Source: Streptomyces omiyaensis (lineage in GTDB: Bacteria > Actinomycetota > Actinomycetes > Streptomycetales > Streptomycetaceae). From it: a DNA stretch of 64,000 bases. Location of the stretch: the NCBI RefSeq assembly GCF_014650895.1, contig NZ_BMVV01000010.1, positions 124,001 to 188,000 on the forward strand, written 5' to 3'. Positions 43,328 to 52,400 of this stretch are shown here, piece by piece; within the stretch, counting starts at the first letter, position 1; the number at the start of each line of letters is the position of its first letter. The notes beneath the pieces were generated by a model, which was not told the origin of the DNA, searched no databases, and saw nothing but the letters and a program-made list of their open reading frames with translations. The position numbers and the translations under genes were made by a program.

Positions 43328-44125
43328 CTACTGCTTGTCGAAGCGGGGGTGGGACTGCTGCTGGTTCTGCTGGGGGGCGCCGGCCGCGCCGCCCTCGATG
43401 GCCTGCTGCTGCGCGGAGGGGCCCCCGGCCAGCTCGGCCTTCATGCGCTGGAGCTCCAGCTCGACGTCGGTGCCGCCGGAGAGGCGGTCCAGCTCGGCCT
43501 GGATGTCGTCCTTGGCGAGGCCCGACTGGTCGTCGAGCGCGCCGGAGGCGAGGAGCTCGTCGATGGCGCCGGCCCGGGCCTGGAGCTGGGCGGTCTTGTC
43601 CTCGGCCCGCTGGATGGCGAGGCCGACGTCGCTCATCTCCTCGGAGATCCCGGAGAAGGACTCCGCGATCCGGGTCTGGGCCTGGGCGGCCGTGTAGGTG
43701 GCCTTGATGGTCTCCTTCCGGGTGCGGAAGGCGTCGACCTTGGCCTGCAGCCGCTGCGCGGCGAGGGTCAGCTTCTCCTCCTCGCCCTGGAGGGTCTGGT
43801 GCTGCACCTCGAGGTCGCTGACCTGCTGCTGGAGCGCGGCCCGGCGGGACAGCGCCTCGCGGGCGAGGTCCTCGCGGCCGAGCGCCAGCGCCTTGCGGCC
43901 CTGGTCCTCCAGCTTGGCGGACTGGCCCTGCAGCTGGTTCAGCTGGAGTTCGAGCCGCTTGCGGGAGGTGGCGACGTCGGCGACGCCCCGCCGCACCTTC
44001 TGCAGCAGCTCCAGCTGCTTCTGGTAGGAGTAGTCGAGGGTCTCGCGCGGGTCCTCGGCCCGGTCAAGGGCCTTGTTCGCCTTCGCGCGGAAGATCATCC
44101 CCATACGCTTCATGACACCGCTCAT
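43328..44125 (-). CDS. pspA: Phage-shock protein A (PspA/IM30/ESCRT-III-like)
   Basis: A 265-residue, almost wholly alpha-helical coiled-coil protein: MKRMGMIFRAKANKALDRAEDPRETLDYSYQKQLELL at the N-terminus with an amphipathic membrane-binding helix, then long heptad regions rich in Gln/Leu/Arg. The Gln/Pro-rich tail ends in QQNQQQSHPRFDKQ. PspA binds stressed membrane and limits proton leakage. Start at ATG 44125; a second ATG four codons in is equally possible. First gene of the block pspA-pspAA-kinase-regulator-permease. Confidence 0.92.
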   Translation of the reverse strand: MSGVMKRMGMIFRAKANKALDRAEDPRETLDYSYQKQLELLQKVRRGVADVATSRKRLELQLNQLQGQSAKLEDQGRKALALGREDLAREALSRRAALQQQVSDLEVQHQTLQGEEEKLTLAAQRLQAKVDAFRTRKETIKATYTAAQAQTRIAESFSGISEEMSDVGLAIQRAEDKTAQLQARAGAIDELLASGALDDQSGLAKDDIQAELDRLSGGTDVELELQRMKAELAGGPSAQQQAIEGGAAGAPQQNQQQSHPRFDKQ

Positions 44126-44398
44126 GGGCTTCGCGCGCCCCCTTCTGACGGACTTGGCACCAGCTCTTCGTCAGGATCCACAGTACGGTCCCTGTCTCCA
44201 TTACCGCACTGTTCGGAGCGGGATGCGCTCCTCCCCAAGGACGACTGCGCCCCCCGCCGTCTCCGGCGGGAGGAGTAGGGGGATCTCCGGGAGACCCCTG
44301 GTGTCCTCGTGTGCGTACCGGCTACGACGCCGGCTGTGAGCGGATCGTTCCCTCCCGGACTGGGGTTCCATGCCCGCCACCCCGTACCCTTGGGTTTT

Positions 44399-45001
44399 GT
44401 GTTCCGTAGCCGTTCGAAGGATGAGAAGGCCCCCACCGAGAAGGTGACGGCGGACCTCTCCAAGCAGCCCCGCGACCCCGAGGCCCCCAAGGGCCGCCCG
44501 ACCCCGAAGCGGAGTGAGGCCCAGACGCAGCGCCGTCGTGCGCAGTCCGTCCCGCTCGACCGCAAGGAGGCCGCCAAGCGCCAGCGTGAGGCGCGGCGAG
44601 CCGACCTGACCCGTCAGCGCGAAGCGCTGAACAGCGGTGACGAGCGTTATCTGCCGGCCCGTGACAAGGGCCCGGTCCGCCGTTTCGTCCGCGACTTCGT
44701 CGACTCGCGCTTCGCGATCGCCGAGTTCTTCCTGCCCATGGCCGTGGTCATCCTGGTGCTGTCGCTGTTCGGCAACGCCAACCGCGCGCTCCAGAACATC
44801 TCGCTGCTGCTCTGGCTCGGCGTGATCATTCTGATCATCATCGACTCCATCGGCATCTGGATCCGTCTGAAGAAGCAGCTCAACGAGCGCTTCCCGGACA
44901 CGCCGAAGCGCGGCGCGATCGCCTACGGCCTGATGCGCACGCTCCAGATGCGCCGTCTGCGGCTGCCCAAGCCGCAGGTCAAGCGCGGAGAGCGGCCCTG
45001 A
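44399..45001 (+). CDS. DUF3043-type integral membrane protein
   Basis: A 200-residue protein with a highly charged N-terminal half (Lys/Arg/Glu; RSRSKDEKAP to RREARRADLTRQREAL). Two membrane helices (about 112-130 and 138-158) and a basic C-terminus follow. This is the layout of DUF3043 proteins of actinobacteria, whose function is unknown. GTG 44399 stands eight bases after TACCCT (44385-44390) without a Shine-Dalgarno sequence, so the mRNA is probably leaderless. It is divergent from pspA with 272 bp between. Confidence 0.8.
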   Translation: MFRSRSKDEKAPTEKVTADLSKQPRDPEAPKGRPTPKRSEAQTQRRRAQSVPLDRKEAAKRQREARRADLTRQREALNSGDERYLPARDKGPVRRFVRDFVDSRFAIAEFFLPMAVVILVLSLFGNANRALQNISLLLWLGVIILIIIDSIGIWIRLKKQLNERFPDTPKRGAIAYGLMRTLQMRRLRLPKPQVKRGERP

Positions 45002-45039
45002 GCGCGGACGGCCCGGTCTCCGGCGGACACGCCTTCGGC

Positions 45040-45843
45040 GTGGACGCCACCGGGGTGGGCGGTCCCGTGCTGCCCGCCGTCGTCCACTGGCCCGCCGGTC
45101 ACGGCGGGCTCCGGGACACCATCCGGCAGGAGATCGTCGCCCGCCAGGTCGACGAGCAGATAACCGGCCGCTACCCGGTGGGGCAGCGGCTGAGGATCCT
45201 CGACGCGGGCATGGGGGCCGGCACGCAGGCCCTGCGCCTGGCCCGCGCCGGGCACACCGTGACCGGCCTGGAGGCCGATCCCGAGCTGCTGAAGGCGGCC
45301 CGGGAGTCGCTGGCGACCGAACCGGCCGGGATCCGCGAGCGGGTCCGGCTGGTCGAGGGCGACGGACGCGAGACAGGCGTCCACTTCCTGCCGGGCAGCT
45401 TCGACGTGGTCCTGTGCCACGGCGTGCTCATGTACGCCGACGAGCCGGACGCGCTCCTCGCGGGCCTGGCCCGGATGCTGGCCCCCGGCGGCCTGCTCTC
45501 CCTGGTGGTACGGAACGCGGACGCCCTCGCCATGCGGCCGGGGCTCGCCGGGGACTGGGCGGGAGCGCTGGCGGGCTTCGACACGGACGTCTACCAGGAC
45601 GACGACGGCGTGAAGGTGCGGGCCGACCGGCTGGACGCGCTGACGGCGACCCTCGCGGGCATCGCGGCCCCGCTGCACGCCTGGTACGGGGTGCGGGTCT
45701 TCACCGACGGCGTCCCCGCGGAGGCGGGGCTGCCGGCCGCCGAGCAGCTGGACCGGCTGCTGGCGGCGGAGGAGCGGGCCGGACGGACCGATCCGTACCG
45801 GCGGGTGGCGGCGCTGCTGCACCTGTGCGGGGTGCGGGGCTGA
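45040..45843 (+). CDS. Class I SAM-dependent methyltransferase
   Basis: A 267-residue methyltransferase. Motif I is RILDAGMGAGTQALRLARAG (SAM-binding glycine loop), motif II ends in the acidic VTGLEADPELL, and VRLVEGDGRE and FDVVLCHGVLMY supply motifs III and IV, with LARMLAPGGLLSLVVRN as the following strand. The C-terminal half is similar to the CmoA/SmtA-like group, but the acceptor is unknown. GTG 45040 is the earliest start that avoids the upstream gene; 38 bp separate the two. Confidence 0.85.
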   Translation: MDATGVGGPVLPAVVHWPAGHGGLRDTIRQEIVARQVDEQITGRYPVGQRLRILDAGMGAGTQALRLARAGHTVTGLEADPELLKAARESLATEPAGIRERVRLVEGDGRETGVHFLPGSFDVVLCHGVLMYADEPDALLAGLARMLAPGGLLSLVVRNADALAMRPGLAGDWAGALAGFDTDVYQDDDGVKVRADRLDALTATLAGIAAPLHAWYGVRVFTDGVPAEAGLPAAEQLDRLLAAEERAGRTDPYRRVAALLHLCGVRG

Positions 45844-45875
45844 GGCCCTCCCCGACGACACCTCACGACACGGCC

Positions 45876-45912
45876 AGGGGGCCGGTGCGCCGGAACGGCG
45901 CGCCGGCCCCTT
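45876..45912 (+). terminator. Terminator after the methyltransferase gene
   Basis: Hairpin of about 15-17 bp with a 3-nt loop (one internal G-U pair), ending in CCCCTT, 32 bp past the stop. Confidence 0.7.
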
Positions 45913-46021
45913 CGCGCACCGCCCTCTCGCCGCCCCTTCCCCTGCCCCGTCCGGCGCGGGGTACGCCTGATCGGCGGCCTCCGCCGGGACGGGGCACCGG
46001 GACGGAACGGATACTCCGGAC

Positions 46022-47104
46022 ATGGATGCCTCCCGCGCCCGCTCCCGTACCCGCCGACGCCTCGCCGTCCCCCTCGCCGCGGGGGTCTGCGCCGCCGCGC
46101 TGACCACCGGCTGCTCCGCGGACTCCGGCACGGCCGCCGCGCCCGAGCGGGCCACCACGCAGGCGGCGGCGCCGCTCGCCGCCAACGAGCTGGAGGAGGA
46201 CTACCAGGCCGTGATCAAGGACGTCCTGCCGTCCGTGGTGCAGATCGACGCCTCGGAGAGCCTGGGCTCCGGGGTCGTCTACGACGGCCGGGGGCACATC
46301 GTCACCAACGCCCACGTGGTCGGCGACGAGACGGCCTTCCGGGTCACCGCCGCCACCGGCGGGCAGCCGGTGGCGGCCCGGCTGGTCGCCGCCTACCCGG
46401 AGCAGGACCTCGCGGTGATCCGGCTGGACTCGGTCCCCGACGGCCTGAAGCCGGCCCGCCTCGGCGACTCCTCGACGGTCGTGATGGGGCGGATCGTGCT
46501 GGCGATGGGATCCCCGCTGGGGCTGTCCGGCAGCGTCACCCAGGGCATCGTCTCGGCCACCGGCCGGACGGTCAGCGAGGGCCGGACCGGCGGCGGCACG
46601 GGCGCGACCATCGCCAACATGGTGCAGACCTCGGCGGCGATCAACCCCGGCAACAGCGGGGGCGCGCTGGTCGACCTGGACGGGCGGGTCATCGGCATCC
46701 CGACGCTGGCGGCCTCGGACCCGGAGACGGGCGGGGGCTCCGCCCCCGGCATCGGCTTCGCCATCCCCGCCTCGACGGTGAAGACGATCGCCGACCAGAT
46801 CATCGAGGACGGCAAGGTCACCGACTCGGGCCGGGCCGCGCTCGACATCACCGGCCGCACGGTCCTGGACGACGCCTACGAGCCGGCCGGGGTGGCCGTG
46901 GTGGAGGCCGAGGCGGGCGGCGCCGCGGCGGACGCGGGGCTGCGGGCGGGCGACGTGATCACCCGGCTCGCCGACGACGACATCACGACGATCACCTCGC
47001 TCGCGGAGTCGCTGGCGGACCGGAAGCCCGGCGACGAGGTGCGCGTCACCTACGTGCGCGGCGACGACACCCGCACGGCGGACGTGACGCTCGGCGAGAT
47101 GTGA
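46022..47104 (+). CDS. HtrA/DegP-like trypsin-family serine protease with PDZ domain
   Basis: A 360-residue lipoprotein-like protease with signal and lipobox LTTGCS. The trypsin-like domain carries the full triad: H in IVTNAHVVGD, D in EQDLAVIRLD and S in INPGNSGGALVD. A C-terminal PDZ domain (about 275-360) begins near AGVAVVEAEAGGAAADAGL. It likely removes or refolds damaged proteins outside the membrane, perhaps in envelope stress. The ATG at 46022 begins a strongly basic signal sequence. Confidence 0.93.
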   Translation: MDASRARSRTRRRLAVPLAAGVCAAALTTGCSADSGTAAAPERATTQAAAPLAANELEEDYQAVIKDVLPSVVQIDASESLGSGVVYDGRGHIVTNAHVVGDETAFRVTAATGGQPVAARLVAAYPEQDLAVIRLDSVPDGLKPARLGDSSTVVMGRIVLAMGSPLGLSGSVTQGIVSATGRTVSEGRTGGGTGATIANMVQTSAAINPGNSGGALVDLDGRVIGIPTLAASDPETGGGSAPGIGFAIPASTVKTIADQIIEDGKVTDSGRAALDITGRTVLDDAYEPAGVAVVEAEAGGAAADAGLRAGDVITRLADDDITTITSLAESLADRKPGDEVRVTYVRGDDTRTADVTLGEM

Positions 47105-47111
47105 ACCGGGA

Positions 47112-47140
47112 GGGGGCGGGAGCCCTGGGGCCCCGCCCCC
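47112..47140. terminator. Hairpin between protease gene and convergent small gene
   Basis: A 9-bp GC stem (47112-47120 with 47132-47140) in the 42-bp gap between two convergent stops. No T tract; moderate support. Confidence 0.5.
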
Positions 47141-47146
47141 GTGCCG

Positions 47147-47356
47147 TCAGGCGCCTTCCGCGTCCAGCGGCATCGGACCGTAGATCTTCGTGGTGTCCTC
47201 GGAGAGGGTCACCTGGTCCGCACCGCCGGCGAGGAGGTCGCGCCAGTTCTCGCCGAGCCAGCTCTCGGCGTCGCCCTGGGTGCCGAACTCCTCCGGGGTC
47301 ACCACCGGCACGACCTCCGTGCCGTCGGACTTCTCGAACCGCCACGTCCACGCCAT
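47147..47356 (-). CDS. Small conserved protein (69 aa)
   Basis: A 69-residue acidic soluble protein starting MAWTWRFEKSDGTEVVPV with a Trp-rich middle (AESWLGENWRDLL). Its composition and codon use look coding. No known domain; I remember similar short actinobacterial proteins of unknown function. ATG at 47354-47356 follows CAGGAGGCGG on the minus strand. Confidence 0.75.
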   Translation of the reverse strand: MAWTWRFEKSDGTEVVPVVTPEEFGTQGDAESWLGENWRDLLAGGADQVTLSEDTTKIYGPMPLDAEGA

Positions 47357-47447
47357 GTCCGCCTCCTGGAGCTCACCGGATGATCGGTTTCCTGCCCGCA
47401 GAGTAGCCGGGCGAGCACCGCGCGCGGGGGCGCGGGAGGATCAGTGC

Positions 47448-48650
47448 GTGGAACTGACTCTGCTCGGCACCGGCTCCCCGCTCGGCCTGCCCCGCCCCGA
47501 CTGCCCCTGCGCGGTGTGCGCGCGCTCCCGAGGGACCCGTGCGCGGGCCGCGACCGCGCTCCTCGTGGACGGGGCCCTCCTCCTCGACCTCACCCCGGGG
47601 GCGGCGCTCGCCGCGGCCCGCGCGGGCCGCTCCCTGGTGGGGGTGCGCCAGGTGCTCCTGACCGCTCCGCACGACGGTCCGCCGGTGGAGCTGCCGGCCG
47701 GGCTGCCGACCGCCGGGCGGGTGCCCGACGGTCGGGAGCTGACGCTGATCAGCGGCCACCGGGTGCGGGCGGTCCCGATGGACTCCCCCGGGACCGGGTA
47801 CGAGGTGGTCTCCCCCGACGGCGAGCGGCTGCTGTACCTGCCGCGCGGCGGGGCGCCGGCCGGGCTCGCGGAGAACCACCAGGAGCCCTACGACCTGGTG
47901 GCGGCCGACGTGACGGGCCGGCCGGACGCGCTGGCGCGGCTGCGGGCGTCCGGCGCCGTGGGACCCGGCACGGAGGTGATCGCCGTCCACCTCGACCACG
48001 ACGCGCCGGCCGGCGCCGAGCTGGACCGGCGGCTCGCGGCGGCCGGGGCGCGGGCGGTGCCGGACGGGACGGTGCTGTACCCGGGCGAGTACCACGAGCT
48101 GCCCGAGGTGCCGCGGCGGACGCTGGTGACCGGCGGCGCGCGGTCGGGGAAGTCGGTGGAGGCCGAGCGCCGCCTGGAGACCTTTCCCGAGGTGGTGTAC
48201 GTGGCGACCGGCGGGACCCGCGAGGGCGACCCGGAGTGGGCGGAGCGGGTGGGGCTGCACCGGGAGCGGCGGCCGGGCTCGTGGCGCACCGCGGAGACCA
48301 CCGACCTGGTCCCGCTGCTCGACGGGGAGGGTCCGGCGCTGCTGGTCGACTGCCTGTCGCTGTGGCTGACGGACGCGATGGACCGGGTGGGCGCGTGGGA
48401 CGACGACACCTGGGCGGAGAGCGGGCGGGCGGCGCTGCGGGAGCGGACGGCGGAGCTGGTGGCGGCGGTGCGGGCGACGCGCCGGACGGTGGTGGCGGTG
48501 ACGAACGAGGTCGGCTCGGGGGTGGTCCCGGCGACGGCCGCGGGACGGCGGTTCCGGGACGAACTGGGGCGGCTCAACGCGGCCTTCGCGGAGGAGTGCG
48601 AGCAGGTGGTGCTCGTGGTCGCTGGTCAGCCGCTGGTGCTGCGCGGGTAG
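47448..48650 (+). CDS. cobU: MBL-fold-like domain fused to adenosylcobinamide kinase/GTP:phosphate guanylyltransferase
   Basis: A 400-residue fusion. The C-terminal half (about 222-400) is CobU: P-loop VTGGARSGKSVEAERRL, ATGGTREGDPEWAERV, LVDCLSLWLTD, AVTNEVGSGVVP. The N-terminal half (about 1-210) starts VELTLLGTGSPLGLPRPDCPC and resembles PhnP/RNase Z-like metallo-beta-lactamase folds. The HxHxDH zinc motif is absent; the expected position reads LTAPHDGPPVE. The MBL part is probably non-catalytic or altered. CobU phosphorylates adenosylcobinamide and attaches GMP in cobalamin assembly. GTG start at 47448 after GGGAGGA. CobT follows 62 bp later. Confidence 0.88.
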   Translation: MELTLLGTGSPLGLPRPDCPCAVCARSRGTRARAATALLVDGALLLDLTPGAALAAARAGRSLVGVRQVLLTAPHDGPPVELPAGLPTAGRVPDGRELTLISGHRVRAVPMDSPGTGYEVVSPDGERLLYLPRGGAPAGLAENHQEPYDLVAADVTGRPDALARLRASGAVGPGTEVIAVHLDHDAPAGAELDRRLAAAGARAVPDGTVLYPGEYHELPEVPRRTLVTGGARSGKSVEAERRLETFPEVVYVATGGTREGDPEWAERVGLHRERRPGSWRTAETTDLVPLLDGEGPALLVDCLSLWLTDAMDRVGAWDDDTWAESGRAALRERTAELVAAVRATRRTVVAVTNEVGSGVVPATAAGRRFRDELGRLNAAFAEECEQVVLVVAGQPLVLRG

Positions 48651-48712
48651 GGTGCTGATCCCGATGGGCCTGTGTGCCGAACCTCGCTGATGTCACAAGG
48701 CGGAAACCCCCG

Positions 48713-49819
48713 ATGGACCCTCTGCACCCCCTGCACCCCCTGAATCTCGACGACTTCTCCGACCTGATCGAGCGCCCCGACGGCGGGATCCGGCGCGACG
48801 CCGAGGAGCGCCGGGAGCGGCTCTCCGTCCGCCCGGGCGCCCTCGGGCGTCTCGACGAACTGGGCGAGTGGCTCTCCGCGGCCCAGTCGGCGGTGAGGGT
48901 GCGGGCGATCGAGCAGCCGAAGGTGGTCGTCTTCGCCGGCGACCACGGCATCGCCGCCCAGGACGTGTCGGGCCGGCCGGCCGGCACCGCCCACGCGCTG
49001 GTCCGGGAGCTCCTCGACGGGGCGAGCCCGCTCGCGGTGCTGGCCCGCTCGATGGAGGTGCCGGTCCGGGTGGTGGACGCGGGTCTGGACTGCGACCCGG
49101 AGCTGCTGCCGGAGTCGGTGACCCGGCACCGGGTGCGGCGCGGCAGCGGCCGGATCGACGTCGAGGACGCGCTGACGCCGGAGGAGACCGAGGCGGCGGT
49201 GCGGCTCGGGATGGCGATCGCCGACGAGGAGGCCGACGCGGGCACCGACCTGGTGGTGCTCGGCGACCTGAGCGTGGGCGGTACGACCCCGGCGTCGACG
49301 CTGGTCGCGGCGTTGTGCGGGACGGACGCCTCGGTGGTGACCGGGCGCGGCGGCGCGGGGATCGACGACCTGGCGTGGATGCGCAAGTGCGCGGCGATCC
49401 GGGACGCGCTGCGGCGGGCCCGGCCGGTCCTCGGCGACCAGCTGGCGCTGCTCGGAGCGGTCGGCGGGGCGGACCTGGCCGCGACGACCGGCTTCCTGCT
49501 CCAGGCGGCGGTGCGGCGGATGCCGGTGATCCTGGACGGCGTGGTGGGCGCGGCCTGTGCGCTGGTGGCGCAGCGGGCGGCCTTCCGGGCGCCGGACTGG
49601 TGGCTGGCGGGCCAGGTGTCCGGGGAGCCGGCGCAGACGAAGGCACTGGACCGGATGGCGCTCAACCCCCTGCTCGACCAGGGCGTCCTGGTGGGTGAGG
49701 GAACCGGGGCACTGCTCGCGCTTCCCCTCGTCCGGGCCGCGGCGGCCCTCGCCGCCGAACTGCCCGAGCGTCCGGAGCCGACCACTGCGGACGGGGCCGG
49801 CCCGGTCGGGGCGGTCTGA
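48713..49819 (+). CDS. cobT: Nicotinate-nucleotide--dimethylbenzimidazole phosphoribosyltransferase
   Basis: A 368-residue protein forming alpha-ribazole phosphate for the lower cobalamin ligand. Family blocks are VVVFAGDHGIAAQDVS, LVVLGDLSVGGTTPASTLVAAL, TGRGGAGIDD, and DQGVLVGEGTGALLALPLV with the catalytic glutamate region. ATG 48713 begins MDPLHPLHPLNLDDF. Shares a direction and probable transcript with cobU. Confidence 0.93.
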   Translation: MDPLHPLHPLNLDDFSDLIERPDGGIRRDAEERRERLSVRPGALGRLDELGEWLSAAQSAVRVRAIEQPKVVVFAGDHGIAAQDVSGRPAGTAHALVRELLDGASPLAVLARSMEVPVRVVDAGLDCDPELLPESVTRHRVRRGSGRIDVEDALTPEETEAAVRLGMAIADEEADAGTDLVVLGDLSVGGTTPASTLVAALCGTDASVVTGRGGAGIDDLAWMRKCAAIRDALRRARPVLGDQLALLGAVGGADLAATTGFLLQAAVRRMPVILDGVVGAACALVAQRAAFRAPDWWLAGQVSGEPAQTKALDRMALNPLLDQGVLVGEGTGALLALPLVRAAAALAAELPERPEPTTADGAGPVGAV

Positions 49820-49929
49820 CGGGGAGGCGCACTCGGATCGGTGGGGCCCGGAGGCGGCCGCCCGCGACGCGCGGGCGGCCGCCTCCGGCGTCGCCGCACG
49901 GGAAGCGATGCCCCATATGATCGCTTTTC

Positions 49930-51690
49930 ATGGGAGAGGTCCTTTTGTCCGCCGAAGCAACGCCCCGGGGCACCGACCGCTCGCGGCGGAGTGCCGCGTT
50001 CGCCGTCTGGTACCTCCGCGTCGTCACGTTCATCAACCTCCTGAGCGCCGTCTGGGTCTCCTTCGGACAGGACCTGCGGCGGCACAACGAGGACGACTAC
50101 TTCACGCCGTACATGCTCACGGCGGGCTTCGCCTCCGGGGTCTTCACGCTCTTCCTGGCGGTCACCATGCGCCGCCGCAAGCGGGCCGCCTGGATCCTCA
50201 ACACCGTGCTGAGCGGGCTCTTCCTGCTGCTCTTCGCGCTGGTGATGGCCTTCCCCGAGATCCGGCAGCACGCCCAGAACTGGATCTCGCTGGCCCTGAC
50301 CGCGCTCTTCTTCACCGCACTGCTGCTGGGGCGCAAGGAGTTCTACGCGAAGGGCGACCGCTCCAACCCGCTGCTCGCCGCGGTCGTCGCGGTCGGCGGC
50401 CTGCTCGTCACCTCGCTGCTCGCCGCCCTCCTGGTCACCGCCACCAACACCGCCTCCGGGCACGCCACCTTCCTGGAGCGCTGGCGGTACGGCGTGATGC
50501 GGCTGATCACGCTGGCCACCGACGACTCCCGCTTCCCCACCATCACCACCCCGGGCTGGGTCGACGTGGTCATCAACGTGATGTCCACGCTGCTGCTCTT
50601 CGCGGTCCTCTTCGCCGCCTTCCGCTCCCGCCGGGCGGTCGACCCGCTGACCGAGGAGGACGAGGAGCGGCTGCGGGCGCTGCTCGACAAGCACGGGGAC
50701 CGGGACTCGCTCGGCTACTTCGCGCTGCGCCGCGAGAAGAGCGTGATCTGGTCGCCGAGCGAGAAGGCCGCCGTCGCCTACCGGGTGGTGGGCGGGGTCT
50801 CGCTCGCCTCCGGCGATCCGATCGGCGACCCCGAGGCCTGGCCGGGCGCGATCGAGCCGTGGCTGGCCGAGGCGCGCGAGCACGGCTGGATCCCGGCGGT
50901 GATGGGCGCGAGCGAGGAGGCCGGCGTGATCTACGCCCGGCACGGACTGGACGCCCTGGAGCTGGGCGACGAGGCGATCGTGGAGACCGACGAGTTCACC
51001 CTGGACGGGCGGGCGATGCGGACGGTCCGGCAGGCGTTCAACCGGGTCAAGCGGGCCGGGTACGAGGTGCGGATCCGGCGCCACGACGCCATTCCGGACG
51101 AGGAGATGGCCGCGCTGCTGCGGAAGGCCGACGACTGGCGGGACGGGGCGACCGAGCGCGGCTTCTCGATGGCGCTCGGGCGGCTCGGGGACCCGCGCGA
51201 CGGGCGCTGCGTGATGCTGGAGTGCACGGACGGGACCGGTGAGCTGCGGGCGCTGCTCTCCTTCGTGCCGTGGGGTCCGAAGGGGCTCTCGCTGGACCTG
51301 ATGCGACGGGACCGCGACTCCGAGAACGGGCTGATGGAGTTCATGGTGATCGAACTCCTCCAGCGGGCGAAGGAGATCGGGATCACGCAGGTCTCGCTGA
51401 ACTTCGCGATGTTCCGCTCCGTCTTCGAACGCGGCTCGAAGCTCGGCGCGGGGCCGGTGCTGAGGCTGTGGCGCTCGCTGCTCAGCTTCTTCTCCCGCTG
51501 GTGGCAGATCGAGTCGCTGTACCGCGCCAACGCCAAGTACCGACCGATCTGGGAGCCCCGCTTCATGCTCTTCGAGAAGAGCGCCGACCTGCCGCGCATC
51601 GGCCTCGCCGCCGGACGGGCGGAGGGGTTCCTGGAGGCTCCCGGCCTGCCGGGGTGGATGCGCCGCGAGCACCTGGCGGGCGGGCGTTGA
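49930..51690 (+). CDS. MprF-like membrane phosphatidylglycerol aminoacyltransferase (DUF2156)
   Basis: A 586-residue protein. About six membrane helices (30-240) are followed by a soluble C-terminal DUF2156/LPG-synthase domain (about 255-575): GYFALRREKSVIWSPSEKAAVAYR, GWIPAVMGASEEAGVIYARHGL, LQRAKEIGITQVSLNFAMF and YRANAKYRPIWEPRFMLF. Such enzymes transfer lysine or another amino acid from tRNA to phosphatidylglycerol, lowering surface charge. No fused lysyl-tRNA synthetase is present. TATGAT (49916-49921) ends eight bases before the ATG with no ribosome site, so the mRNA may be leaderless. Confidence 0.87.
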   Translation: MGEVLLSAEATPRGTDRSRRSAAFAVWYLRVVTFINLLSAVWVSFGQDLRRHNEDDYFTPYMLTAGFASGVFTLFLAVTMRRRKRAAWILNTVLSGLFLLLFALVMAFPEIRQHAQNWISLALTALFFTALLLGRKEFYAKGDRSNPLLAAVVAVGGLLVTSLLAALLVTATNTASGHATFLERWRYGVMRLITLATDDSRFPTITTPGWVDVVINVMSTLLLFAVLFAAFRSRRAVDPLTEEDEERLRALLDKHGDRDSLGYFALRREKSVIWSPSEKAAVAYRVVGGVSLASGDPIGDPEAWPGAIEPWLAEAREHGWIPAVMGASEEAGVIYARHGLDALELGDEAIVETDEFTLDGRAMRTVRQAFNRVKRAGYEVRIRRHDAIPDEEMAALLRKADDWRDGATERGFSMALGRLGDPRDGRCVMLECTDGTGELRALLSFVPWGPKGLSLDLMRRDRDSENGLMEFMVIELLQRAKEIGITQVSLNFAMFRSVFERGSKLGAGPVLRLWRSLLSFFSRWWQIESLYRANAKYRPIWEPRFMLFEKSADLPRIGLAAGRAEGFLEAPGLPGWMRREHLAGGR

Positions 51691-52400
51691 GCGGCGCGGT
51701 CCGCGGTTTCGCCCGCCGCGAGTGGGGGCCGCTGTGCGGCACGCTGCGGCGGGAGGCGGCCGGGCGCGGGTGGCGGGCCGTCCCCCTGACCCTGGCGGCG
51801 GTCTGCCTCACCGCCCTCTTCCACTTCGCCCAGAACCAGGACTGGGGGTACGGGCCGGTGCAGGCGGTCGGCGCGGTGCGGGCCGAGGACCCGCTCTGGC
51901 TCGCCCTGCTCCGCACCCCGCTCTCGCTCTTCGTCCCCGCCCTCGACCTGCCCGTCTGGGGCGCGCTCGCCCAGGTCCTGCTGGTCTTCGGCATCGCCGA
52001 GCTGTGCCTGGGCCGGCGGCGGACGCTCGGGATCGCCTACCTGGCGACCCTGTGCGGCACGCTGTACGCGCGCGTGGGCATCGCCCTGGGCCCCGGCACC
52101 CCCTTCGGGCTGCCGGCCTCCGACGCGCAGGTGGTGGACACCGGCCCGTCGGCGGCGGTGGTGGGCCTCGCCGTCTACGTCTGCTGGCGCCTGCGGGCGT
52201 ACTGGACGGGCGCGGCCGTGGTGGTGGCGATGGTGGTCGAGGTGATCGTGAAGCCGAACCTCGCGGGCAAGGAGCACCTGGCGGCCATCGCGGGCGTCCT
52301 GGCGCTGATGGGGTGGCAGGCGCTGCGCGGGCGCCGTCAGGACGGCGGGGTGGGGCCCCGGCCGGGCACGCGCTCCTGGAAGCCGCCGATCAGGTCCTGA
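51687..52400 (+). CDS. Rhomboid-like integral membrane protein, probably non-proteolytic
   Basis: A 237-residue protein with about five or six membrane helices. An N-terminal basic region precedes ALFHFAQNQDWGYGPVQA, then TGPSAAVVGLAVYV and KPNLAGKEHLAAIAGVLALMGW. The spacing recalls rhomboids, with a late helix containing H, but the GxSG nucleophile motif is replaced by GPSAA. Start TTG 51687 overlaps the upstream stop as TTGA, so it is coupled to the MprF-like gene. Its 3' end overlaps the convergent gene by 64 bp. Confidence 0.65.
   Translation: MSGAVRGFARREWGPLCGTLRREAAGRGWRAVPLTLAAVCLTALFHFAQNQDWGYGPVQAVGAVRAEDPLWLALLRTPLSLFVPALDLPVWGALAQVLLVFGIAELCLGRRRTLGIAYLATLCGTLYARVGIALGPGTPFGLPASDAQVVDTGPSAAVVGLAVYVCWRLRAYWTGAAVVVAMVVEVIVKPNLAGKEHLAAIAGVLALMGWQALRGRRQDGGVGPRPGTRSWKPPIRS

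Noticed and set aside
48651..48712. A cobalamin riboswitch before cobT.
   Set aside because: The gap is only 62 bp, too short for the aptamer, and lacks the B12-box GCCACTG-type sequence; none was seen before cobU or cobS either.
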